This document shows, piece by piece, positions 12,422-21,396 of a DNA stretch of 64,000 nt. Positions within the stretch are counted from its first letter, which is position 1. Each line of letters begins with the position of its first letter. Position numbers and translations under genes: made by a program. Origin of the DNA: Collybiopsis luxurians FD-317 M1 (Eukaryota > Basidiomycota > Agaricomycetes > Agaricales > Omphalotaceae); the NCBI GenBank assembly GCA_000827265.1, contig KN834787.1, positions 62,001 through 126,000 of the forward strand, in the 5' to 3' direction. The notes under the pieces are model-generated. The model was not told where the DNA came from and searched no databases. It saw only the letters and a list, made by a program, of their open reading frames with translations.

Positions 12422-13634
12422 TCATCTTTGTGAAGTCATGTAAAATACACAGTGATTGTAGGTTGCCGATTTTGCAATATTCCCATTAACTGCATTGAAT
12501 TCACCTCCTTCAATCATGAATGCTTCACTTCCGGAAAAAATACTTGGAGAACCACTAGTTATATCAATAATTGAAACCGGAGGAATACAGCAATTATATT
12601 CATACCTGTCAATCCCCCCGCGGCTTCGTAAAGAATCCTCGTAGGCATTGCGCCTACTGTTCGTTTGCAGTTCATAATTCAATCGCTTATCTGCGGCTGA
12701 AGAACCGGCCACAGAACTACCTGAGGTGTGTCTTCTTGCGCTAGTCCGTTTTATCATAGTCTGGAGTTGCGACACTAGCTGTAGGAAAGGGGCTCACCAA
12801 AGCCGGGATATTATCTCTGGTCCCACTTCGACGTTCAAAGGGATCTGGAAATTTACAAGTCGAAAAATATTTGGCGGTATGTTAAGCCTCATGATATCTG
12901 GACGAGACATAGGCCTCTGGGATACATGTCAAATGAATATATGATCATTATTTCCATTGTCAGTGCGAACCTTGAGCCTTCTGTTGCGAATATCCTCCTC
13001 GGCATAGTATGAAATGAGGTGGAGATCAAGCCCCTCGATGCTAATCGTTATCATCTTGAAATACCGGATGGTTCTCCGTGAACACTTAAAGGGTGAACAC
13101 TTGAAATACAAACCTTCTTGATCAGACCATTAGGCTTGAGATTGCTACTACTTTGGAACTTGTACCCTGAAGAAAGCCCTGGTGAGTTGCGCTTTTGTTC
13201 AATGGCTACTATACTTACCCTTGGGGCCTCCTCGATTACTTTCATTTCGGTTCATTTCTCGGTAAACCTGTAGAATAAACTTGCCGGTAAGTTGCTAATT
13301 GATGTACAATTCGACAAATGGCACCTACAAGAAACTTTCCGACAATGCGAGGTTGGGACCACAAGACACCATCTGTAAAGTAATAAGCATCGTAATAATT
13401 CGTATGCGCGGGTGCCACACCTGTCCACTGCTTGATACCACTTTCTTCAACATTGAAAATGAAAACAGCTCCACTTTTAATGTAGGATTTTTTTTCCAGG
13501 CTGTTCAAAGGACGTGTTGTACGAGGAAGAACACTTTGATGCGCGGCGTAAACCAGGCGCAAAGCATCCACTAGTCTTTCTACATAACCATGAAAGGGAA
13601 GGACGTCCGTAGAACAAGAGTTGCCAGTCATCAC
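12422..13634 (-). CDS. WOPR-domain (Gti1/Pac2 family) transcription regulator, copy 2
   Basis: Reads from ATG at 13634. Exon 1 has FHGYVERLVDALRLVYAA, PRTTRPLN and IKSGAVFIFNVEESGIKQWT. After a small intron, DGVLWSQPRIVGKF continues, then VYREMNRNES and NGLIKK, the second WOPR block ISIEGLDLHLISYYAEEDI (about 13050-12960), a Ser/Arg-rich linker and a last exon with FSGSEAFMIEGGEF and NAVNGN, stop at 12424-12422. Splice sites can be placed throughout and no internal stop is forced, so the copy may be active. A TATATA lies about 70 nt upstream of the start (near 13703). It is the first element of the cassette that also includes esterase and kinase-like genes. Confidence 0.75.
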
Positions 13635-13925
13635 TCAGAACAACCCTGTTTGAGCAGTTGAGGAGTTTGTAGACGGGATGAGGTTAGATAAAAGATGGGT
13701 CTATATAGCTTTTTAAGGGGAACCGCGAATGTCCTGCATGAACTGTCAGATAAGAATGGTACTCACTGTCAAAACTCAGATCATGATGGGTAGCTACCGA
13801 CATGCTTACAGACGCCAGCAAGTCCCATATTGTACATAATCTATAAACGGCATGATGCTATACCGGAAGCAAGTAGGCAGCCAGGCATTCGGCTCAACGT
13901 TACTGGATATACACCCACACATTGA

Positions 13926-15110
13926 GTGCAGGAAAAGATTCATCACTGTTACCGGCAGCACCAGATGTTCGTCCCAATGTTATGTCAAACTAGATGTACA
14001 CGCACTTACACACTGAGTGCCCGAAAAGATTCAGATCCGCATAATCGGAATCGGCAAGCACCCGATATTCGTCTTGATGTAGAATCACTTACGCACGGAG
14101 TTCCTAAAAAGACTTGGATCAGCATCATCGGAATTGGCAGCACCAGACATTGGTCTTGACTTTCAATGTTCCTGTATCACCCCATTTGGTAGCACTAGTC
14201 AAATTGTGCACAATATCTGTCGCGGGGGCTCACTGTATCAAACTTGATATAGACAACTTACACTGAGTTCCCGAAAAGACCTAGATCAGCATCATCATCG
14301 GAATCGGCAGCACCAGACATGACTCTCAGCGTTGCTGTATCAAACTTGACATAGATGCACTTACACAGTAAGTTCCCGAGAAGAGTTAGATCAGCATCAT
14401 CGGAATCGGCAGCACCCACTGCGGCGGACCCAAAATTTTGCATCCGAAATTATCACCAAAATTTTATATTGAAAATCAAAGTTTTTTTTCTTTCGAACAT
14501 TTCGCCAGTAACTGTACCTCAGGAAGTGCCCCGATCCCATAGGCCTCTACTCAGACTGGGGCAGTTAGACACCGTGGACATTTAAACGACATAGCCACCA
14601 AACTTGATATCGACACATTTGCACACTGAATTCCCGAAAAGACTTAGATGTGCATTATCGGAATCGGGGGCACCAGACGTTCGTCTCAACTCTCAACGTT
14701 GCTGTATTAAACTTGATATAGACACACTTACGCACTGAGTGCCCGAAAAGACCTAGATCTGCATCATCGGAATCGGCAGCACCAGACATTCGTCTCAGCG
14801 TTGCATGTTGCACATTGAGTGCCCGAAGAGACTTATATCAGCATCATTATTTCCAGCAGCACCAGACATTGTGCTCAATATTGCTATACATAAGAACATA
14901 CATCTGCCCACTGAGTGCCTGAACTGAGGCTGAAAAGATTCAGATCAGCATCATCGTTGCCGGCTACACTAGATATTCGGCTCACATTGCTAGATATACA
15001 TAAGAACATATACCTGCCCGCTGAGTGCCTGAACTCACACTGAAAAGATTCAGATCAGCATCATCGTTAGCGGCTGCACCAGACACCTGCCCACTGAATG
15101 CACCAGATAC
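13926..15110 (-). repeat. Tandem array of ~100-bp exon-like units
   Basis: Roughly ten degenerate units share CGAAAAGA, CAGATCAGCATCATCGG, GGCAGCACCAGACAT and, in most, TGTATCAAACTTGATATAGA. On the minus strand each core reads like a tiny exon: ATG, then SGAADSDDADL, LFGNSV or GHSV, followed by a GTAAG-type donor, with an acceptor-like CAG before the next unit. Two units at 14258-14443 lie in one open frame. The array is interrupted by a 53-bp insertion (14180-14232) and a unique stretch (about 14430-14590). Remnants recur near 20900-21080. It may be a decayed repeat gene or a minisatellite that mimics exons. Confidence 0.6.
14180..14232 (-). mobile_element. 53-bp miniature element with 8-bp target duplication
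   Basis: The segment is flanked by CTGTATCA at 14172-14179 and 14233-14240, which forms a continuous array unit when one copy is removed. Its reverse complement (AGCCCCCGCGACAGATATTG, then TGCACAATTTGAC and GTGCTACCAAAT) matches the left end of the element at 19835-20293 almost base for base. An 8-bp duplication is typical of hAT-type transposition. It is an extremely short non-autonomous relative or a deletion derivative. Confidence 0.65.
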
Positions 15111-15496
15111 TCTGCCCATCGTGCGATTTAAAGAACAAATTCATCGGACAATGATCCAACTTGTAACAGTACAACTTGAAGGTATGGTGGACCAGAGCAG
15201 TCTTCTACAAGTCCAGTAGGCATTAACTCCACTTATACAGAACACCCGAAGAGGAAAGGGAAAGTATCCAAAGATAGCAGCCCTCCTGAGATACTGTACA
15301 GTTCGTGGATTGGCCCGATATCTCTTCCATCAAGCCAATAGAGAGCACGGACATAATCGGGGAAGTAATCCCAGTACGCGCGGTCACTTCAAAAACATCT
15401 TGCCCGAAAGGTTCCCATCTTACAAGGTAGAAGCACAAACAGTGATCAAAACTGCAAGTACATACAGCATCCGTGTATTAGATCCCACATCATTTT

Positions 15497-17861
15497 TCAC
15501 TGTCCCGTCAAGGCGCTTACACTCTCCCAGAAACTAAGTAAGGAATCAAGATCAATATCTAAAATCCAATCTCGTCTACTCACCTACACCGCTCAAGCAA
15601 CCCCGGGTCCGTCATCGTCGAATGAATATCAGTCGTATTACTAACAATAGTCACATTAAACACCATCTCCGTACTGCCATTGGAGAACATCTTCCAAGGT
15701 GGCGTGATATCATCTTTCGGATCGACCTTCTTGTTTGGATCCAAGGAAATTACAAAAGATAGGAAGGATTGCGAGAACGAAGCTTGAAAGGGTGCATTGG
15801 GAACGCTTATTGGGCCTGTGCTTTTCATCAAGTAAACGAAATGAGTTTCTCTCGTGGTTGACCAGGCTGGTATACCGCTTACTGAGGGAAGTAGTAGTAC
15901 CCATCCATTCCATGAAGGGCCGGAGGAATCGCTAGAGTTTTGTTTAAAGTAATTAATAGACAGCGTCTAGGCGCTCAAGTTGCGAGAAAAACGAACCGAA
16001 TTCTCCCTGTTCGTCATTAGTATCACCACTCGATCGGCAAAGAAATTTCTACAAACCTTGAAGACATTGAACCCATGCTCATGGAATGCATTCAGCAGAT
16101 AATAGCTCGGACATTTGAGTATCGCTGGAAAGAAATTACTAGGTACGAGGTATTTTGGGGAACGGAAAGAACAACTCTCACAATCTCCCATAATATTGTT
16201 GATCGCACCCAAGGTAGAACCTCCAACGTTTGCATACTGCTTCGCAACTTCCGCTTTTTGAGCCTGACTGAATTTCGGGAACAGCTCCCCCGCATAGGTC
16301 GCGGTATTCATCACCACACCAGTCTGGTTGACAAAGATCACGCCTTCATTCGTATTGGTAACAGCGAGAAGTGCTTCCCCATTGAATTTTCCTTCTCGAA
16401 GGGCTATGGTCGCTCTCTGCGTAATGAAACTCCCATCAATGACAGGCACAAACTGAACTGTCCCAAAGAATCCAGTATTTTGAATGTTACTGTTGACTTC
16501 ATTCAAAACAGCGACATCAGCGGCTCGAAGACAAGCCAACTGGTCGATCGCGGATGAGCAGCTATGAAGGGTTGAATACCATGAGATAACACCCCCGGGA
16601 GAGCTCAATGGATTGGTACGAACTTGCTTTGCGAAACCACTGCCGAAAAGAGACCCTAAGAGAAAAATGAATCCCAAGAGGTCAGCGTGGGATTGGAAAG
16701 CAATAAGTACCTCAGGGATAGGATCATCGAATGGATATTGCGAAGGCAGGAATGTTGAGCTAGTGATTGCACCTCTGAAGAGTGGCGGTGAGGTTTTGCC
16801 GTCCTGAGCGATTACATGCTGAAGAACAGATCCGGCGCCTAAATATCGGTACAGTGAGACTTTCATAATTCTTCATCCACGCCCAAAGCCATCCCTTACC
16901 CGCCGATTCACCCCAAATAGTGACTTTCTGAGGATCCCCGCCGAATTTTGCAATCTACAAGAAATAAGCTGATGTCTTGTACCTTGAACACCAATTTCTG
17001 GAAAAATACCAACTCACGTTTTTGTGTACCCACTGTAACGCCAAATGCTGGTCCACTGCACCGATACATCAGAATCAGAGCATATCATCCGTGTTTCGGA
17101 AATTTCAACGCACAAAGTCCGGCATTGAGATCTCCATTTTCCTTCACGTCTTTCCCAGCAAGGAAACCTGTCCGGTATTCTGACTTTATGGGAGTCCACC
17201 GACCTACTGACAAAAGCACGTACCGAAGAGACCTAATCGGTATTGTATAACGACAGCGATCACTTCATTTTTAGCCTCTTGAAGAAGATCTGATCCAAAA
17301 TAGGACGATCCATTTCCCCCGAAATATCCTCCGCCATGGATCCAAACCTACAAGCGAGTTTCGTTCATTCAATGACTAATCAAAGAAGCGACCCTTGACG
17401 AGATACGTACGACGGTAGGAAGAGAAGGCGTCGGAGAAATACTCCTTCCAGGTACAGTAACACTATACGGGTTGCGTCACACTCCGGAAATTCCACAAGC
17501 AAAGCTACATACCTGAGAAAGAGACAATCCTCCGAATCTGTAGGCAGACCTTGAACACACTCCGGCGGCTCTTTGTCGGCTACTTGTAATCCATTGATAT
17601 GTGGAGGAGGTTGGGGAGCTCGAAAGCGCAATTGACCTGATTACATCGATTGAGATGCAATTCGATAAGGAGACCAGAAGAAAAATGCTAACCAGTCGGA
17701 GCCGCCGCATATCTTATACCCAAGAAGTTCGTCACATCGGTATTTGGGTCAAATACCCCCTCGTATTGCGCATTACCTACATTTACGATAGGGGCTTGGG
17801 TAGGTGCAGCTAAACTTGACGCTGCGAGTGCAGCAAGCAGCAAGAGTCCTGGCTTGAACAT
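15497..17861 (-). CDS. Secreted type-B carboxylesterase, copy A
   Basis: Alpha/beta hydrolase of the carboxylesterase/lipase family, acting outside the cell on ester bonds. From ATG 17861 a signal peptide (FKPGLLLLAALAASSLAAP) leads into the family N-terminus (VGNAQYEGVFDPNTDVTNFLG, LRFRAPQPPP, SEDCLFL). The oxyanion segment VWIHGGG, the nucleophile elbow WGESAG (its codon split by an intron near 16895), the acidic residue in TNTNEGV and the histidine in ALHGMDGYYYFPQ (about 15915) are all present. The last short exon ends WESVSALTGQ with TGA at 15499-15497. No inactivating change is seen. It shares a shortened signal peptide with copy D, and kinase-gene sequence follows both. Confidence 0.8.
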
Positions 17862-18009
17862 ACCGCGAAAAAGCGAGGAGTAGAGCCCAAACTAAGCGGC
17901 ATTCTCCCTCTTAAATCTCACTTGACCCCGGACATGATTGGTGCCTCCAAGACTCATGGGGTAAAAGCGGTGTACGTCTCGTTCCCGTGTTCGGATCAAG
18001 TTTCCTAAT

Positions 18010-18488
18010 GCCCATGACCGCCCTGAGGACGGTGATGCTTGTGCAGCATCGGGACATTGCCTGTTGTATAATCATCTGGAGGTCCCCGATTTTTTTCGCA
18101 CTTGTTTATTTGTATTTGAAATGCCAATCAATTGGGCCGGTGGGCTTAAATCATGCCCGAACGAACTTGATCAACTCAGCTGATAAACATGGTACACAGT
18201 CTAAGCCATGATCTCCCGAAGCGCATTGTTTATTGGAGGCACGAAGAAGGACGTCAAATCAAAGAAATTGCAAAGCTAGCCGGCTGCTGCGAATTAACAG
18301 TCTATATAAGAAAGGCAGTCGCATGTCAAACGCCTCGGTCCGAAGTGTCTGAAGGCAGGCACAAATACAAATAAACAGGTGCGAAAAAATCGAGGACCTC
18401 CAGATGATTATGCAACAGGCAATACTTCTCAGAAATCCGGCGTTCAGATCTTGGACCTTGCCGTGTAATACACTTCCTTCCTTCCTGC
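18010..18488. mobile_element. Small insertion element with 8-bp target duplication, carrying a nested element
   Basis: Flanked by TTCCTAAT at 18002-18009 and 18489-18496. The paralogous region downstream of esterase D (near 35445) has a single TTCCTAAT followed by TTGAAA, i.e. the empty site. Without the nested insertion the element is only about 110 bp, and another copy sits at 8580-8683. Terminal inverted repeats are not obvious, so the superfamily is inferred only from the 8-bp duplication. Confidence 0.6.
18057..18422 (+). mobile_element. 366-bp Tc1/mariner-like non-autonomous element with ~62-bp inverted repeats
   Basis: The left end TTGCCTGTTGTATAATCATC and the right end, its near-perfect inverse ending GGCAA at 18422, match over about 62 bp. 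The right flank is TA and the left flank CA; the empty site at 8627 has a TA, consistent with a TA target duplication. Inside, 18189-18374 encodes MVHSLSHDLPKRIVYW, IKEIAKLAGC and TVY. This resembles the N-terminal helix-turn-helix of Tc1/mariner transposases, followed by no DDE domain. It is an internal-deletion derivative nested in the element at 18010-18488. Confidence 0.75.
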
Positions 18489-18609
18489 TTCCTAATTTGA
18501 AATAAGCGCTGCCTCATGCTCTCTCATAACCTCACGAGGACATTCGGGAAGCAGCTGTCGAAGTGGAGAAAATAGCTATCCCCTTTTATCGGTCAATGCG
18601 ATTCGTACC

Positions 18610-18900
18610 TCAGGTAGGATGCTCAAAATTCAAAACTGTTCCAATCATCCCCTTCTCGTCAAATCGCTCACGGTCCCATAGATCGTGTGAAAAACTTCCC
18701 TCACCAGTCCTGGGCATCTTTCTGGCACTTCGCACGCCCGAAATCGATCAGCCTGAATCGTCTGTCTTGCAATGACCTCATCAAAGGGAACTCGCTATGA
18801 TCTCCCAGTTGCATGAGAATATTTCGAGGGAAGAAGGATCCCTGAGTCCAGCCGTGGTAGTGCATGTGGAGGACAAGAGCGGCGCATTCTTGTCTATAGA
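18610..18900 (-). pseudogene. Truncated 3' exon of the kinase-like gene
   Basis: Nearly identical to exon 2 of the kinase-like gene at 35691-37825: QECAALVL, HYHGWTQGSFFPRNILMQ, LIDFGRAKCQKDAQDW. Similarity stops at 18900, at the splice acceptor, and the first exon of about 590 codons is absent; WOPR copy 3 flank follows directly. The piece therefore has no start and cannot make a full protein. Its upstream flank also matches that of the complete gene (from about 18499). Confidence 0.8.
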
Positions 18901-19834
18901 GTTGATATTTTATTTGAGTTACATACAACTCAAACACTACTGCTGTATTCTGTCCGTACAAAATTGATATCCAACCCGTCGACTTTCAAGGCGCTCCCTA
19001 GAAGAAGCAACGGAGATAGTAGATCCTTCATATTTGTAAAGTCATGTAAAATACACAATGATTGTAGGTTGCCGACTTTGCAACATTGCCATTAACTGCA
19101 TTGAATTCACCTCCTTCAATTATGAACGCTTCACTTCCAGAAAAAATACTTGGAGAACCACTGATTACAGGTATGTTATAAAACCGGAAGAATACAGCAA
19201 CTATATTCATACCTGCCAATCTCTCCTTGGCTTCGTAAAGAATCCTCGTAGGCATTCCGCCTACTGTTCGTTTGCAGTTCATGATTCAATTGCTTATCTG
19301 CGGCTGAGGAGCCGGCCACAGATCTACAGCGTGAGGTATATCTTCTTGTGCTAAATCCGTTTCATCGTGAGCTGGAGCTGAGTCACTAGCTTCAAGAGAG
19401 AAACTCACCAATGTCCAGCCATTACCTCTGGTCCTACTTCGACATTCCAAGGGATCTGGAAATTTATAAGTCGAAAAATATTTGGCGGTATGTCGAGCCT
19501 CATGATATCAGTACGAGACACAGGCCTCTGGATAAAGTATATGTTAAATGAATACATTATCATTATTTTCATATTCAGTGCGAACCTTGAGTATCCTGTT
19601 GCGAACATCCTCCTCGGTATAGTATGAGATGAGGTGCAGATCAAGCACCTCAACGTTAATCGCTATCATCTTGGAATCCCGCATGATTTTCCGTGAATGC
19701 TCGAAGGGTGAAATACAAACCTTCTTGATCAGGCCATTAAGCCTGAGATTGCTTCTATTTTGAGGTTTGTACCCTGAAGAGAGTCCTGGTGAGCTGCACT
19801 TCCGTTCAATGGCTGTGCTTACCCTCGGGGCTTC

Positions 19835-20293
19835 GAGCCCCTGCGACAGATATTGTGCACAATTTGACTGGTGCTACCAAATGAATGTTTGTGCACAATC
19901 CTTTGGTCGCACCAGTCGAGGCCACCCTAAAATAGATAAGATCAGATGTAACTACCCTAAACCCTAACCTAACCCTAACCCCTAACCTTTCGCACTTCGC
20001 GCGAGCACCCTGCGGGTGCGCCTAACCCCTACCCCAGCGCGCCTTCGGCACGAGCCTAACCCCTAACCCTAACCATCTAACCACCTAACCACCTACCTGA
20101 CCCCCCGATAGAGCTATTTGTTGGCAATGTCGCAGACAGTTCCCACATGTTAGGGCTAGCTCTGCTAGCCCTAACAGGAACTGCCTGCAACATTGCTTGA
20201 TCTTAGGGCGGTCACCGGTAGTTACCAAAGAATTGTTCACAATTGTTTGTTTGGTAGCACCAAAGATTGTGAACAATAGCTGTGGCATTGGGT
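19835..20293 (+). mobile_element. 459-bp hAT-like miniature element containing telomere-type repeats
   Basis: GGGGCTTC flanks the element at 19827-19834 and 20294-20301, while WOPR copy 2 (about 13221) has a single uninterrupted GGGGCCTC-type site. The two ends align as imperfect inverted repeats over about 65 bp (GACAGATATTGTGCACAAT and GGTGCTACCAAA against CACAGCTATTGTTCACAAT and GGTGCTACCAAA), and each contains a small TTGTGNACAA palindrome. The middle holds CCCTAA-type repeats (19953-19989 and 20054-20100), two GC-rich hairpins, and a hairpin with TTAGGGCTAGC/GCTAGCCCTAA arms (20150-20174). No protein is encoded. Confidence 0.8.
19953..20100 (+). repeat. Interstitial telomere-like repeats (CCCTAA)n
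   Basis: Runs such as CCCTAAACCCTAACCTAACC and CCTAACCCCTAACCCTAACC are variants of the TTAGGG telomere repeat used by basidiomycetes. They lie inside the 459-bp element and are separated by two short GC-rich hairpins (about 19990-20050). The second run degrades into CTAACCAC units. This is not a chromosome end, because unique genes continue on both sides. Confidence 0.85.
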
Positions 20294-20724
20294 GGGGCTT
20301 CCTCGGTTACTTTCATTTTGATTCATCTCTCGGTAAACCTGTAGAATCAACTTGCCATTAGGGTTCAAAAACTCCAATTGATGTACATTTCCACACAGGC
20401 CAGTGGCACCTACAAGAAACTTTCCAACAATACAAGGTTGAGACCACGAGACTCATCACGATCTGCAAAGTAATAAGTGTCATAATCATTCGTATATGCA
20501 TGTGCCATACCTGTCCACTGCTTGATACAACTTTCTTCAACGTTGAGAATGAAAACAGCTCCACTTTTAATTGAGGATTTTTTCCCTACGCCATTCAAGG
20601 GACATGTTGTACCAGGCAGAACACCTCGATGGGCGGCGTAAACCAGGTGTAGAGCATCCACTGGTCTTTCTACGTAACCACAAAAGGGAGGAGGGACGTC
20701 TGTAAGACAAGAGTCGCCGGTCAT

Positions 20725-21396
20725 CGCTCAAAGGTGCCCTACTGTCATGTCGTCTTCAGCCGGCGGGTGCGTTACTTAGAGATGTACGCTCGCGCGGCCG
20801 GCAACACACTACATCATTACCGTTTCAACCAAATAACGGTGCCTCGCGTACTATCAACGTCCGGCTATCGTTCACGAGCCTATATCAAACTATGTGGCAC
20901 CTACGCCTGAAAAAACTCAGATCAACATCGTCGTGGGTGGTTACCGGGATACAGCAGGTTATACAGCACCAAACATTCAGCTCATTGCTGCCATACCAAG
21001 TGCTCGAAACGGAGTCATCCCACTGCCTGTCGCTATTGAAACTCGCAGAGAACCATGATTCAGCTTGCAGCGGTACCGGATACGGTCAACCAGTAAGGAT
21101 TGCTCCCACTGAAACAAAACGCACCTATTCCTAAAGAGGAAACGAAAATACCCTCCCGAGATTCTGTACAGTCGTGGTTCAGTGGCCTAATGTAATTTCT
21201 AACATTTCTCATTCATCACGAGCCAATAAGTAGAGAGTATGGATAATATCGGAGATGTAATGTCAGTATGCGCAGTCAATTCAAAGACACACTACCCGAA
21301 CGATTCTCCATCTTACCCGGTAGAAGTTCAAATAGCATTCAATACTCTGCGAGTACTTACAGCGTCCGTGTATCATCTTAATTCCCACATCATTCT
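20725..21396. other. Spacer with remnants of the exon-like array and esterase 3' flank
   Basis: 20890-21080 shows faded copies of the 13.9-15.1 kb units (AAACTCAGATCAACATCGTC and similar). From about 21140 to 21396 it matches the 3' flank of esterases A and C (GAGATTCTGTACAGT, GGTAGAAGT, CAGCGTCCGTGTAT). No gene is seen. Confidence 0.5.

Larger units (their letters stand above)
19028..20724 (-). pseudogene. WOPR-domain gene copy 3, split by a transposon
   Basis: From ATG 20724 it reads CGYVERPVDALHLVYAAH, IKSGAVFILNVEESCIKQWT and, after an intron, the start of the VYREMN exon. That exon is interrupted by the 459-bp element at 19835-20293, with GGGGCTTC duplicated. Beyond it the WOPR second block and tail (EAFIIEGGEF, NAVNGN) resume and end at 19030-19028. 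Sequence otherwise resembles copy 2 closely. The insertion breaks the coding exon, so the copy is probably dead. Confidence 0.75.

Noticed and set aside
13926..15110. Regularly spaced repeats resembling a CRISPR array
   Set aside because: Units are long, degenerate and exon-like, there are no cas genes, and the genome is eukaryotic.
16075..16557. 160-codon plus-strand frame, repeated behind the other esterases
   Set aside because: Antisense shadow of the esterase exon; its conservation only reflects that of the gene on the other strand.
19953..20100. True chromosome end
   Set aside because: Unique coding sequence continues on both sides and the repeats lie inside an element with target-site duplications.
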